This document shows, in pieces, positions 8,129 to 17,907 of a stretch of 64,000 nt of DNA. Origin of the DNA: Cetobacterium somerae ATCC BAA-474 (lineage in GTDB: Bacteria; Fusobacteriota; Fusobacteriia; Fusobacteriales; Fusobacteriaceae). A program made the position numbers and the translations under genes. The stretch spans positions 1 through 64,000 of the forward strand of contig NZ_KI518170.1 in the NCBI RefSeq assembly GCF_000479045.1, written 5' to 3'. Below the pieces are notes generated by a model. It made no database searches. It worked only from the letters and a program-made list of their open reading frames with translations, and was not told the DNA's origin. The stretch's first letter is position 1; each line of letters opens with the position of its first letter.

Positions 8129-9304
8129 ATGAGAGTACTTCACACTTCTGATTGGCATTTAGGCAAAAAGCTTGAAGGACAATCAAGAATATTAGAACAA
8201 AAACTATTTATTAATGCTCTAGAGACAGTTATAAAAGAGGAAAACATTGATTTAATTCTTTTAGCGGGAGACATATACGACACTTATAATCCATCAGCTG
8301 AAGCTGAGAAGCTATTTTTTGACAGTATAAAACAGTTATCTTTAAATGGTGAAGTAGGAATTATTATAATTCCTGGAAATCATGATAATCCTCAAAGATT
8401 AACTGCTGTATCTCACTTAGCTAAAGACTATGGAGTTATAATCTATGATAGTGCATTTCAAGAAATTAATATCGGAAAATACGGCACTCTAAATATTTAC
8501 AACTCTGTTCCAGGTGGAATTTTCATAGAAAAAAACAATAAAAAAATATATATATACAATCTTCCATTTCCAAGTGAAGCTACTTTAAATGAAACTTTTG
8601 ATGATGTCAAGTTCAATACTAGAATCAAAGAGATTTTAGAAGAGGGTGTTCGTTACAATAACGAAAATATACCTAGTGTAGTAATGACTCATATCTATGT
8701 GGCTGGATCTATGGGAGAGGGTGAAGTTGCTTTAGAACTTGGAGGCTCACGTGCAATTTCTACTAGTGATTTACCTGATGTCGATTATATAGCTTTAGGA
8801 CATGTTCATAAACCAATGTGCTTTGCAAACAAAAAAGCTTACTATTGTGGTTCTCCTATCGAGTATAGGGTAACTGAAAATAAATTTGATAAAAAGGTTT
8901 TTGTAGTTGATATATTAAAAGATTCAACTACTGTAAAGGAAATACCTTTAGAAAATTATAAGCCTATTAGAGAATATGATGTAATTGGAGCAGATGAGGC
9001 TATCAATAAATCACTAGAACTTATCGATAAAAACGAATGGATCTATTTAAATGTAGAGTTAGAAGAACCTCTTACAAATTCTGTTATTAGAAAAATTAAA
9101 TCTAATAAAAATATTTTAGAAATAGTTCCAATCGTAAAAACAAAATCAAAAGAAATTGAAGTTACAAATTGTAACGAACAAACTCTTGAAGAGGCTTTTA
9201 TTGAGTTTTATAAAGAAGAAACAATGGGATTACCTCCAAATGACAACATAACGAAACTTTTCTTAGAAATTTTAGAGGAGGGAGAAAGTAATGAGACCAA
9301 TTAG
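8129..9304 (+). CDS. sbcD: SbcD nuclease subunit of the SbcCD DNA repair complex
   Basis: A 391-residue Mre11-family, Mn-dependent endo/exonuclease that cleaves hairpins and protein-blocked DNA ends with SbcC. Phosphoesterase motifs are in order: DWHLGK (residues 7-12), AGDIYD, PGNHDNPQR, MTHIYVAGS and GHVHKP. The C-terminal third is the less conserved capping domain. AGGAGGGG precedes the ATG. The last 14 bp overlap sbcC, the usual coupled arrangement. Confidence 0.96.
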   Translation: MRVLHTSDWHLGKKLEGQSRILEQKLFINALETVIKEENIDLILLAGDIYDTYNPSAEAEKLFFDSIKQLSLNGEVGIIIIPGNHDNPQRLTAVSHLAKDYGVIIYDSAFQEINIGKYGTLNIYNSVPGGIFIEKNNKKIYIYNLPFPSEATLNETFDDVKFNTRIKEILEEGVRYNNENIPSVVMTHIYVAGSMGEGEVALELGGSRAISTSDLPDVDYIALGHVHKPMCFANKKAYYCGSPIEYRVTENKFDKKVFVVDILKDSTTVKEIPLENYKPIREYDVIGADEAINKSLELIDKNEWIYLNVELEEPLTNSVIRKIKSNKNILEIVPIVKTKSKEIEVTNCNEQTLEEAFIEFYKEETMGLPPNDNITKLFLEILEEGESNETN

Positions 9305-12299
9305 ATTAGAAATAACTGGATTGCAAAGCTTTTCTAAAAAGCAGGTAGTTGACTTTGATGCCCTTACAACTCTTGGACTTTTTGGTATTTTTGGTGAAAC
9401 TGGAAGTGGAAAATCTACAATATTAGATGCCATGATTTTTGCAATATTTGATGAAATACCAAGAACTATGGGTAGTAAAGGAAAAAATATAAGACCATGT
9501 TTAAACCAAGATAGTAATACTTTAGAGGTTTATTTTAAATTTGCACTTGGAAAAGATATCTTTGAAATAACTAGATGTTATAAGAAAAAGTTTTCTAGAA
9601 AGGGTGAAGAGAAGTTTGAACAAAGTAATCCCATTTTAATTTTAAATGGAGATGTTATAGCTGATACAGTTAAAAATGTAGAAAGTAAAATAAATGAATT
9701 CTTTGGTATAAATGTAAATGATTTTACGAGATCAGTTGTTTTACCTCAGGGTAAGTTCAGTGAGTTTTTAAAATTAAAAGGTGCTGACAAAATGACTATG
9801 TTAGAAAATATCTTCGATTTAGAAAGATATGGAACTAAAATGTCTGAAAAAATAAAAATTAGAAATAATAAATTGAAAGAGGAGATCACCTCTTTAGAAA
9901 ACCAAATTAAAGGAAAAGGTGATTGTTCCTTAGAAACAATAAATAATCTTAAAACCACTTTAACAACTAAAGAGGAAGAATATAATAATCTTTTGTCGAG
10001 TAAAAAAGAACTATCTCAGGAATATAATGAATTAAAAGAACTAAAAGTTTTATTTGAAAAACTAGAGTCATATATATATGAACTTCAAAGATTAGATTTA
10101 GACAAAGAGGATATTAATCTATGTAAAAATATCTTAAGTAAGCACGAAGTTGCACAATCTTTCAAAAGTATTATTGATGAAATAACAAATCTTAAAGAAA
10201 GTATTTTAAATAATCAGACTAGTCTTTTAAAATCAAAAAATACTTTAGAGAATCTAAACTCCGCTCTTGAAATTCTTAAAGAACAAGAAAAAGAAAAACA
10301 ACTTGAATTAGACAAATTAATGTTAGAACTAGATAATTTAAAAGTGGATTATACTGAACTTGATAACTTACGTAAAGGAGATCAATATATTAGATCATTA
10401 AAGTTTAAAGAAAAGCTTTTAGAAGAAACTTTAAAGGATTCTGACTCAATATCTTCTGATTTAAAATCTTTATATGAAAAATTAAAAATTGATAGTGTAT
10501 CACTGGAAAGTGAAAATAATAATCTTCAAAATCTTGAGAAAATAGATAAAGATAAGCTAATCTCTCTTGAAAATGAAATAAAAAAATTAAACACTGATAT
10601 TAAATTATTAGAGGAAAAATTAAAAGAAAAAAATAAATTAGAGGCTGAGATTAAAAAAGAAAAGGCTTTAAAAGATTCAATAGTAATAGAGTTAGATAGT
10701 TATTTGAAAAAAATAGAAAATATTAACAAACAGCATCTTGAAAGTAAAGCTTTCGAAATATCTAAAAATCTTATCCATGGAGAATCTTGTCCTGTTTGTG
10801 GATCAAAGGATCATCCAAATCCAGCTAAAGAGATTCAAAGTATAGACACATCTATTTTAGATGAATTATCTAAAACAAAGGAGCAGTTAGAACGAACTAT
10901 AGTAGAAATAGATACAAAACTTAATTATCATCTTGAAAAATTAAGTGAATTAAATGAATTAGATAATATAGATAATCTAAAAAATGAGCTTCAAATTAAA
11001 GAAAATATGATAGGTGATTTAAAAGTTAAAGAAAAAGAGCTTTTAGAAAATGAAAAAGAGTTAAATAATAAAATTTCTACTTTAAAATCAAATATAAAAA
11101 ATTATTCATCTAATATAGCTCAAAAAGAAAGTGAGTTAAATAAGATTAAAGAAAAATTAACTATATATGAAAAGGAAATTTTAGAGGAGAGAGAGAATAT
11201 ATCTTTACTTAAACTTGAAAGTGATTCTTTAGATTTTATTAGTAGTAGAAAAACCCTACTAGAAAATATGGATAGAGAGTATCGTGAGGTTTCTAATAAG
11301 AAGGAAAGTTTAGATATATCTCTTCGAAAAGTAAGAGATAATATCTTCAAGGATTTTAATACTATTCAAACTCTTTCTCTTGAAGTAATTAGTTTAGAAG
11401 AAAAGAATAATCATTTAAAAGATACTTATAATGATAAAAAAGAGTGGCTGAAAATAGAAGCTACTAAAAATGGATTTTTGTCTATTGAAGACATATTAAA
11501 ACATATCTTAGAGGATAGTAAAATAAACATATTAAAGGATAAAATATCATTATATGAAATAGATAGTATAAGATATCAAAGTTTAAAAGACGAGATAATA
11601 AAATCTATTGATAATAGAGTTTTTAATAAAGAAAGATGGAATGAGTTAGAAGAAAAACTTGAAGCTTTAACAACTCAAGAGCAAAATCTTTTTAAAGAGA
11701 TTACAGAGCACAAAGGCGATTTAAATAGACTTGAACAACTAGCTCAAGAGTCTAAAGAGCTTTTAGAAAAAATAGATAAACTTACTTTAAAACAAGATGA
11801 TATCATTATTCTTCAGAAAAAATTTGAAGGAAGAAAATTTGTAAAATTTTTAGCTAGAAAAAAATTAGATTATATTGCTTACGAAGCATCTAAAAGATTA
11901 CAAAAAATTACAAGAGGTCGATATATTTTAACAGTTGACAATAACTGTGATTTTAATATTATAGATGCTTTTAATAGTAATTTTACTAGAGAGTGTTCAA
12001 CACTTTCAGGGGGAGAAACTTTTATTGTATCTCTTGTATTAGCACTAGCTTTATCTAGCCAACTACAGTTAAAAGGAAAAATACAACTTGAATTTTTCTT
12101 TTTAGATGAAGGATTTGGAACTTTAGATGCCACTCTTCTTGATAGGGTTATTGAAATTCTAGAGGAGATTAGATGGAAAGATGCAATGAAAATAGGAATT
12201 ATAAGTCACGTTGAGGACTTAAAAATTAGAATTCCAAGAAGATTAGAAGTTACTCCAGCAATTCCTGGAGAATCAGGTAGTATAATAAAATTAATATAA
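9291..12299 (+). CDS. sbcC: SbcC ATPase subunit of the SbcCD complex
   Basis: A 1002-residue Rad50-like SMC protein. Walker A GETGSGKST is near residue 35. Two long Leu/Lys/Glu heptad coiled coils (about 180-490 and 515-840) flank a zinc hook with Cys500-Pro-Val-Cys503. The C-terminal lobe has the signature LSGGETF and Walker B FFLDEGFGTLD. It dimerises through the hook and drives the SbcD nuclease. Length is normal for the family. Because it overlaps sbcD, the two are made together. Low-complexity Lys/Glu/Leu content is explained by the coiled coils. Confidence 0.96.
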   Translation: MRPIRLEITGLQSFSKKQVVDFDALTTLGLFGIFGETGSGKSTILDAMIFAIFDEIPRTMGSKGKNIRPCLNQDSNTLEVYFKFALGKDIFEITRCYKKKFSRKGEEKFEQSNPILILNGDVIADTVKNVESKINEFFGINVNDFTRSVVLPQGKFSEFLKLKGADKMTMLENIFDLERYGTKMSEKIKIRNNKLKEEITSLENQIKGKGDCSLETINNLKTTLTTKEEEYNNLLSSKKELSQEYNELKELKVLFEKLESYIYELQRLDLDKEDINLCKNILSKHEVAQSFKSIIDEITNLKESILNNQTSLLKSKNTLENLNSALEILKEQEKEKQLELDKLMLELDNLKVDYTELDNLRKGDQYIRSLKFKEKLLEETLKDSDSISSDLKSLYEKLKIDSVSLESENNNLQNLEKIDKDKLISLENEIKKLNTDIKLLEEKLKEKNKLEAEIKKEKALKDSIVIELDSYLKKIENINKQHLESKAFEISKNLIHGESCPVCGSKDHPNPAKEIQSIDTSILDELSKTKEQLERTIVEIDTKLNYHLEKLSELNELDNIDNLKNELQIKENMIGDLKVKEKELLENEKELNNKISTLKSNIKNYSSNIAQKESELNKIKEKLTIYEKEILEERENISLLKLESDSLDFISSRKTLLENMDREYREVSNKKESLDISLRKVRDNIFKDFNTIQTLSLEVISLEEKNNHLKDTYNDKKEWLKIEATKNGFLSIEDILKHILEDSKINILKDKISLYEIDSIRYQSLKDEIIKSIDNRVFNKERWNELEEKLEALTTQEQNLFKEITEHKGDLNRLEQLAQESKELLEKIDKLTLKQDDIIILQKKFEGRKFVKFLARKKLDYIAYEASKRLQKITRGRYILTVDNNCDFNIIDAFNSNFTRECSTLSGGETFIVSLVLALALSSQLQLKGKIQLEFFFLDEGFGTLDATLLDRVIEILEEIRWKDAMKIGIISHVEDLKIRIPRRLEVTPAIPGESGSIIKLI

Positions 12300-12318
12300 A
12301 AATGAATGCGAGGTTTTA

Positions 12319-13092
12319 ATGAGAACAATTGGAGTATTTGATTCTGGAGTAGGGGGAGTTTCAGTATTAAAAGAGGTTATAAAAGAGTTTCCCTATGATA
12401 ATATCATCTATTTTGGAGATAGTTTACATGCTCCTTATGGGGATAGAGAGATTGAAGAGATTCGTGCGCTCTGTCTAAAGGTCTCAGACTTCTTAGTTTA
12501 TGAAAAAAAAGTTGATGCCATCGTTATAGCTTGTAATACAGCTACTGGAGCTGCTATGCATATAATGAAGGGAAGATATCATATCCCTGTTGTGGGAGTG
12601 GTTAATAATGGTGTTAAAGAGGGAATAAGAGTAACAAAAAATAAAAATATAGGAGTTATTGCTACTCCTGCCACAATTAAAATGGATATCTATTTAAAAG
12701 AGTTTAATAGAATTGACAAAAATTTAAATATCTATCAAGTCAAATGTCCACTTTTTGTTGGAATGATTGAAAAAGGATGGATTGATAATGATGAGAGTAA
12801 TCAATTAATAAAAGGTTATTTAAGTAATCTCCCTGAAAATGTTGATACTCTTATTTTAGGATGTACTCATTATCCATTAATTGAAAAATATATAAAGAGG
12901 CATTTTATTGGAAATATTGTAGATCCAGCTAAAGAAACTGCAAAATCTTTGAAACTAATTATAGGTGAAGGAGCATCTTCTAAAAAAATATCTATAAAGT
13001 TTTTTGTTAGTGGTGATTCTCAAAAATTCAAAGAAGTTGCTCAGGAGTTTTTAGGAACAGCTATTGATGAAGTCGAAAAAATTATCTTATAG
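12319..13092 (+). CDS. murI: Glutamate racemase
   Basis: A 257-residue cofactor-independent racemase that makes D-glutamate for peptidoglycan. Motifs are FDSGVGGVSVLKE at the N-terminus, ACNTAT with catalytic Cys72, and GCTHYPLI with catalytic Cys182. Length is typical (250-270). It starts 20 bp after sbcC with a weak SD-like GCGAGG, and a putative peptide-binding protein follows 12 bp later. It may be co-transcribed with sbcDC, as no terminator separates them. Confidence 0.96.
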   Translation: MRTIGVFDSGVGGVSVLKEVIKEFPYDNIIYFGDSLHAPYGDREIEEIRALCLKVSDFLVYEKKVDAIVIACNTATGAAMHIMKGRYHIPVVGVVNNGVKEGIRVTKNKNIGVIATPATIKMDIYLKEFNRIDKNLNIYQVKCPLFVGMIEKGWIDNDESNQLIKGYLSNLPENVDTLILGCTHYPLIEKYIKRHFIGNIVDPAKETAKSLKLIIGEGASSKKISIKFFVSGDSQKFKEVAQEFLGTAIDEVEKIIL

Positions 13093-13103
13093 GGGAGGAG
13101 TTT

Positions 13104-14579
13104 ATGAAAAGGATTTGTTTGTTTTTATTTCTTATTTTTACAATGAGTGTTGCTATTTTTTCAGCAACAATTAATATAGTACAAGAGGGAGACCCTCGAA
13201 CATTTGATCCACACTTTGGAAACGATGGATTTTCTTTAAGAATAAATCGTTTGTTATATTCAAGACTTTTAGAAAAAAATTCAAATATGGAAACTGTTTT
13301 AGGAGTAGCTAAAAGCTATAAGTTTATAGATAATAAAACTATTAACTTTACTTTAAAAGACAATGTTTTTTTTCAAAATGGAGAAAACTTAACTTCTGAA
13401 GATGTTAAGTTTTCCTTTGAAAGAATGAAAAAATCTCCTAGAATTGCAGGTATATTACCTCCTATTAAAGAGATTATTATAAAGGATAAGTATAACTTTC
13501 AAATGATTTTAGAGAAACCATTTTCATCTATTATAGATCAACTTACACATCCTGCGCTAAGCATTGTAAGTAAAAATTATCTAACAAAAAATCCAGATAT
13601 TTTAGTTGAACAACCTATGGGAAGCGGTAAATATATTTTAGAAAGTTGGTCTCCAGGGGAGGGTTTGGTACTTGAACGATTTGAAAACTATTTTGATACT
13701 AAGCCAACTTATGAAAAAATAAATATAAAAACAATACCTTTAGCAACAAATAGAACTATAGCTCTTGAAACAGGAGAAGCTGATATAGCCTTTTCACTAC
13801 CACCTCAAGATGAAAAAACTATTAATAGTAATGAAAATTTAAAATTTATATCTAAACCATCATATTCATATACATATATGGGTTTAAATTTAAAAAAAGA
13901 TATTTTTAAAGACTCTAATATAAGAAAAGGAATAAATTTAGCTATTGACAAAGAAGCTATTTTAGAAGTAGTTTTAAATGGAGAGGGAAAAATTGCTAAC
14001 TCTCCAGTTGCTAAAGGAGTAAAAGGTCATAATCCAAATTTAAAAAATTTAGGATATGATAAAAATGAAGCTTCAAAACTTCTAACACCTTTAAAAGATA
14101 AAATTCTTACTTTAGCTACAATGAGTAATAATATAGATATTCAAACTGCTGAAATTATCGCCGGATATTTAAATGATATTGGAGTGAGTGTTCAAATTAC
14201 TGTTTTAGAGCCTAGTATTTATTGGTTTAAAACTAATAGTGGAGAGTTTGATATGTTTATAGGATCTTGGGGAAGCGTTACAGGAGATTCTGACTACGCT
14301 CTTTATCCAACTCACCACTCAAGCGCTTTTGGTGCACCAGGAAATCGTACATTTTTTAGTGATGAAAAAGTAGATAAACTTTTAGAAGAGGCTAGAAGCA
14401 CTTTAGATAAAAATAAAAGAGAAATAATCTATCAACAGATTCAAGAGATTATTGTAAATAATAATAGCGAAGTAATGCTATTTTATAGAGATTTAAATGG
14501 TGCACTTAATAAAAAAGTACAAGGATTTGAAATGTATCCAATCCCAATACATGATTATTCTTTAGGAACTATTTATTAG
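13104..14579 (+). CDS. Periplasmic peptide/glutathione-type ABC substrate-binding protein (SBP family 5), orphan
   Basis: A 491-residue exported protein with a classic signal peptide (KRICLFLFLIFTMSVAIFSA) and no lipobox cysteine. It then shows the DppA/OppA/GsiB fold: VQEGDPRTFDPH, LTSEDVKFSFERM and GSGKYILESWSPG are characteristic of family 5. Substrates of the family include di- and oligopeptides, glutathione and nickel chelates. No permease or ATPase gene is adjacent, so it probably docks on a transporter encoded elsewhere; the complete set at 28.9-33.9 kb is one candidate. An AGGGGAGGAG site precedes the ATG. It sits 12 bp after murI, compatible with recycling of cell-wall peptides, which is only a contextual guess. 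Confidence 0.85.
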   Translation: MKRICLFLFLIFTMSVAIFSATINIVQEGDPRTFDPHFGNDGFSLRINRLLYSRLLEKNSNMETVLGVAKSYKFIDNKTINFTLKDNVFFQNGENLTSEDVKFSFERMKKSPRIAGILPPIKEIIIKDKYNFQMILEKPFSSIIDQLTHPALSIVSKNYLTKNPDILVEQPMGSGKYILESWSPGEGLVLERFENYFDTKPTYEKINIKTIPLATNRTIALETGEADIAFSLPPQDEKTINSNENLKFISKPSYSYTYMGLNLKKDIFKDSNIRKGINLAIDKEAILEVVLNGEGKIANSPVAKGVKGHNPNLKNLGYDKNEASKLLTPLKDKILTLATMSNNIDIQTAEIIAGYLNDIGVSVQITVLEPSIYWFKTNSGEFDMFIGSWGSVTGDSDYALYPTHHSSAFGAPGNRTFFSDEKVDKLLEEARSTLDKNKREIIYQQIQEIIVNNNSEVMLFYRDLNGALNKKVQGFEMYPIPIHDYSLGTIY

Positions 14580-14607
14580 AATGATGATTCAAATTAAAGG
14601 AAAGCAT

Positions 14608-14636
14608 TTGACTTTATGGTATCTATGAGGTAATAC
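14608..14636 (+). promoter_or_regulatory. Promoter that fixes the start of the next gene
   Basis: TTGACT (14608-14613), 17 bp, then TAATAC (14631-14636). The predicted transcript begins near 14643, downstream of the upstream in-frame ATG at 14639. Confidence 0.65.
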
Positions 14637-14671
14637 ATATGGTAATTAAGATAATAGAAGGGGTTGATACC

Positions 14672-15037
14672 ATGATTATAGCTTATGAAAAATTAACTAA
14701 CTCTTACAGAAATATTGTTAAGGAAAATCTATTCCATATTGGAGAGGGACTTATTCTAGATAGAGAGAATAATGTTTTACATAGATTTGAAAATATCAAC
14801 GATATTACCTTAGATACTTTAAAAACACTTAATAAGCTTAAAGAGGAGATTGTTATAGTATATCCTTGCAATTTAAGAGATAGAAAAACAACTTTAGATG
14901 TCTGTGTAGAATCTTATGTAATTAGACATTATAACTTAGAAACTATATTTGATGCGATTCATGGCTGCCAGTGCACAAAGAGAAACATCAAGCTTTTATG
15001 GAATGTAGATTTAAGACATTGTAATGTTTTCTTTTAA
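14672..15037 (+). CDS. Conserved-looking small protein of unknown function, Cys-containing C-terminus
   Basis: A 121-residue soluble protein I do not recognise. An in-frame ATG at 14639 lies inside or before the predicted transcription start. The ATG at 14672, preceded by GAAGGGG at 8-nt spacing, is therefore the better start. The C-terminal half has CNLRDR, DVCVES, a CQC pair in IHGCQCTKR, and LRHCNVFF. Five cysteines in this stretch suggest metal or redox chemistry but no known motif. It is monocistronic, bracketed by its own promoter and a palindromic terminator. It lies just upstream of the FNT channel gene. Confidence 0.7.
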   Translation: MIIAYEKLTNSYRNIVKENLFHIGEGLILDRENNVLHRFENINDITLDTLKTLNKLKEEIVIVYPCNLRDRKTTLDVCVESYVIRHYNLETIFDAIHGCQCTKRNIKLLWNVDLRHCNVFF

Positions 15038-15091
15038 AAGATACAGTTAGATTACATTTTAATCCACAAAAAATCTTTTTTTACACAATTT

Positions 15092-15127
15092 AGCATAGTG
15101 TGATTTAAATCACACTATGTTTTTTTA
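15092..15127 (+). promoter_or_regulatory. Perfect palindrome: Crp/Fnr-type operator, also terminator-like
   Basis: Bases 15092-15121 form a near-perfect 30-bp palindrome whose core is TGTGA (15099-15103), TTTAAA, TCACA (15110-15114). This is the consensus E. coli CRP half-site arrangement. Its centre (15106.5) is 40.5 bp upstream of the start predicted from TATAAA at 15135-15140, the class II activator position. A T-run follows at 15120-15127, so the same DNA can also end transcription of the upstream small gene. Confidence 0.75.
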
Positions 15128-15173
15128 TTTTTAATATAAAATGCTAGTATATCATTTAATTGAGGAGGAATAT

Positions 15174-15950
15174 ATGTTTTTTGAGGCAGTTGAAAAAGTT
15201 GCAAATGCAGGGGTTAGCAAATCTAATTTTTTAAAAAATAGTTTTGGAAAATACTTTGTCTTATCAACTTTTGCTGGATTTTTTGTTGGATTAGGAATTT
15301 TATTAATTTTCTCTATTGGTGGATTAGCAGCACCAGTTATTGGACCTTTAGGTGCTAGAACACTTATGGGAGCTTGCTTTGGAGTAGCACTGAGTTTAGT
15401 TATTATGTGTGGTAGTGAACTTTTTACTGGAAATAACTTTGTTATGACAATATCTACACTATCTAAAAAAACAACTTGGGCTGATACTATTAAACTTTGG
15501 GTTGTATGTTATTTCGGAAACTTAGCTGGATCTATTTTATGTGGATATTTATTCTCTCTAACAAATTTAACTGTTCACTTTGTTCCTGGAGCTGAAAGTG
15601 TTGGTAAATTTATGGGAACTATAGCTACATTAAAAGCTACAGCACCTTTCTGGGATCTATTTTATAGAGGAATACTTTGTAATATACTTGTTTGTTTAGC
15701 TGTTTGGTGTTCTATAAAAATGACATCTGAGTCAGGTAAATTAATCATGATTTGGTGGTGTCTATTTGCCTTTATAACTGTTGGTTTAGAGCATAGTATT
15801 GCAAACATGACTCTTTTCTCAGCACTAATGTTTAAAGAACCACAATTTTTTATGGGAATGATTGTTAACTTAATTCCAGTAACTTTAGGAAACATAGTTG
15901 GAGGAGTTGGATTAGGAGCAGCATATTATTACGTATCTAAAAAAGATTAA
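15174..15950 (+). CDS. Formate/nitrite/hydrosulfide channel (FNT family)
   Basis: A 258-residue pentameric inner-membrane channel subunit. The first in-frame ATG (15141) overlaps the promoter region. The start at 15174 follows TTGAGGAGGAAT and gives MFFEAVEKVANAG, a normal FNT N-terminus. Six membrane helices are evident. SELFTGNNFVMT matches FNT signature 1, and GLEHSIANM carries the conserved pore histidine. Family members carry formate (FocA), nitrite (NirC) or hydrosulfide (HSC, linked to asrABC in Clostridioides difficile). A TGTGA/TCACA operator shared with asrABC, 5 kb away, makes sulfide export a reasonable hypothesis. Formate export in a fermenter is the main alternative. Confidence 0.9.
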   Translation: MFFEAVEKVANAGVSKSNFLKNSFGKYFVLSTFAGFFVGLGILLIFSIGGLAAPVIGPLGARTLMGACFGVALSLVIMCGSELFTGNNFVMTISTLSKKTTWADTIKLWVVCYFGNLAGSILCGYLFSLTNLTVHFVPGAESVGKFMGTIATLKATAPFWDLFYRGILCNILVCLAVWCSIKMTSESGKLIMIWWCLFAFITVGLEHSIANMTLFSALMFKEPQFFMGMIVNLIPVTLGNIVGGVGLGAAYYYVSKKD

Positions 15951-15965
15951 TTTTAAAAGATTAAT

Positions 15966-16012
15966 AAAAGGTATCTATTTTGTCAAAAATAAAATAGATA
16001 CCTTTTTTATTT
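15966..16012. terminator. Rho-independent terminator after FNT gene
   Basis: AAAAGGTATCTATTTT (15966-15981) pairs perfectly with AAAATAGATACCTTTT (15991-16006). A T-run follows on the + strand. Confidence 0.9.
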
Positions 16013-16063
16013 TTAATGATATAATATAATAATATTGTAATAAATAAAATCCCAGGAGGATGT

Positions 16064-17890
16064 ATGAATAAATTCCTAGCAAAAGAAAATTTAATTCTAA
16101 AAAAATACTTTGGATATGATGAGTTTAGAAAAGGACAACATGACATCATTAAAAATATTTTACAAAGAAAAGATACTCTAGCTATTATGCCAACAGGTGG
16201 TGGAAAATCTATATGTTTTCAAATACCAGCCTTAATTTTTGAGGGAGTTACTGTTGTTATATCTCCTTTAATATCACTTATGAAAGATCAAGTTGATGCT
16301 TTAAATGAAAATGGTATCCCTTCTGTATTTATAAATAGTAGTCTTTCAAATTCACAATGTGAGATTATTTATAATGCTCTTCTTTTTAATAAATACAAAA
16401 TAATTTATATTGCACCTGAGAGACTTGAAAATTCAAGATTTTTATCAGTTATAAAAAATATTAATGTATCACAAATTGCTGTTGACGAAGCACACTGTAT
16501 ATCTCAATGGGGACATGACTTTAGAGTTAGCTATAAAAACATTAAAAATTTTATTCAATCTTTAAATAGTAATCCAGTAATATCTGCTTTCACTGCCACT
16601 GCTACTCCTGAAGTTACTGAAGATATTTTAGAAAGTTTAAATATTAAAGCAACTATATTTAAAAATGGATTTAAGAGGGATAATCTAAAGTTTTCTGTTT
16701 TCAAAAATGTAGATAATTTTAAATTTATACAAAAATTTATTGAAGAACATCCTGAAGAAAGTGGAATAATATATACTTCTACAAGAAAAGAGTGTGAACA
16801 AATTTATGAATTTCTTTCTAAAGGAAAGAGTATTGCTAAATATCATGCTGGCCTTTCTGATAATGAGAGAATGAGTAATCAAGAGGATTTTCTTTTAGAT
16901 AGATGTAAAATAATTGTCGCAACTAATGCCTTTGGAATGGGTATTGATAAATCCAATGTAAGATGGGTTATTCATAATAATCTACCAAAAGATATTGAAA
17001 GTTATTATCAAGAAGCTGGTAGAGCCGGTAGAGATGGGCTTATTTCAAGTTGTATTCTACTTTATAATCCCAAAGATATTATTATTCAAAAACTATTTAT
17101 TGAAAATGAAAACTTATCTCCAGAAATAGCTAAAATTAGATATAGTAAACTTTCTGCTATGGAAAATTATACTAGAACTAATGGCTGTCTTATTGAATAC
17201 ATTGTAAACTATTTTGAAAATAAACCTTTGGCTGAAAATTGTGGAATGTGTGGAAATTGTGAAAATAAAGGTGAACTTATTGATATAACTATTGACGCTC
17301 AAAAAATTATTTCATGTGTTGGAAGATTGAATAATAAATATGGTGCAAAATTAATTTTAGATATTCTAAAAGGTTCTAACAATGCAAGAATTAGAGACAA
17401 TCGTTTAAATGAACAATCTACATATGGATGCTTAAAAGATAAATCCTCTACCTATATTAAAACAATTATGGATTACCTTATAGGAAGTGATTTTATCGAA
17501 AGTACTGAGGGAAAATACCCACTTTTAAAATTAAAAGAAAGTGCTTATATTTTTATAAAATCTAAAGAAACCTTATCTATGAGGGTTTTAAACAATGATG
17601 ACGATTCTATTACGAAAAAAGAAAGACCTAATGATAAAAAAACTTCATTACCTCTTATTCCTGGTGGAGAGCAGTTATTTAATCTTCTATCAGAATACAG
17701 AAGTAAAACCGCTCATAACAACCATGTTCCATCTTATATAATTTTTTCTGATAAAACTATAATTGATATTTGCAATTATAAACCTAGAGAAAAAGATGAA
17801 CTTTTAAAAATAAATGGTATTGGAGAAGCTAAATTTGAAAAATATGGCAACGATATCCTTTCTATTGTAAATAACTATATAAAAAAATAA
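16064..17890 (+). CDS. recQ: RecQ-type ATP-dependent DNA helicase
   Basis: A 608-residue 3'-5' helicase of the RecF repair pathway. In order it shows YFGYDEFRKGQ (Q/motif 0 region), Walker A MPTGGGKSICFQ, VDEAHCISQWGHDFR (DEAH plus aromatic-rich loop), FTATATPEV, and QEAGRAGRDG (motif VI). The zinc cysteines lie in NGCLIEYI and CGMCGNCENKG. The RQC winged helix occupies about 410-510. A C-terminal HRDC domain (about 535-608) contains NGIGEAKFEKYG. Length is typical. AGGAGG precedes the ATG. It is a single gene between terminators. Confidence 0.95.
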   Translation: MNKFLAKENLILKKYFGYDEFRKGQHDIIKNILQRKDTLAIMPTGGGKSICFQIPALIFEGVTVVISPLISLMKDQVDALNENGIPSVFINSSLSNSQCEIIYNALLFNKYKIIYIAPERLENSRFLSVIKNINVSQIAVDEAHCISQWGHDFRVSYKNIKNFIQSLNSNPVISAFTATATPEVTEDILESLNIKATIFKNGFKRDNLKFSVFKNVDNFKFIQKFIEEHPEESGIIYTSTRKECEQIYEFLSKGKSIAKYHAGLSDNERMSNQEDFLLDRCKIIVATNAFGMGIDKSNVRWVIHNNLPKDIESYYQEAGRAGRDGLISSCILLYNPKDIIIQKLFIENENLSPEIAKIRYSKLSAMENYTRTNGCLIEYIVNYFENKPLAENCGMCGNCENKGELIDITIDAQKIISCVGRLNNKYGAKLILDILKGSNNARIRDNRLNEQSTYGCLKDKSSTYIKTIMDYLIGSDFIESTEGKYPLLKLKESAYIFIKSKETLSMRVLNNDDDSITKKERPNDKKTSLPLIPGGEQLFNLLSEYRSKTAHNNHVPSYIIFSDKTIIDICNYKPREKDELLKINGIGEAKFEKYGNDILSIVNNYIKK

Positions 17891-17907
17891 ATTTTCAAAC
17901 AGTATAT

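Noticed and set aside
10000-11800. Repetitive AAA/GAA-rich sequence resembling low-complexity repeats
   Set aside because: It encodes the two coiled-coil arms of SbcC, and no DNA-level periodic repeat is present.
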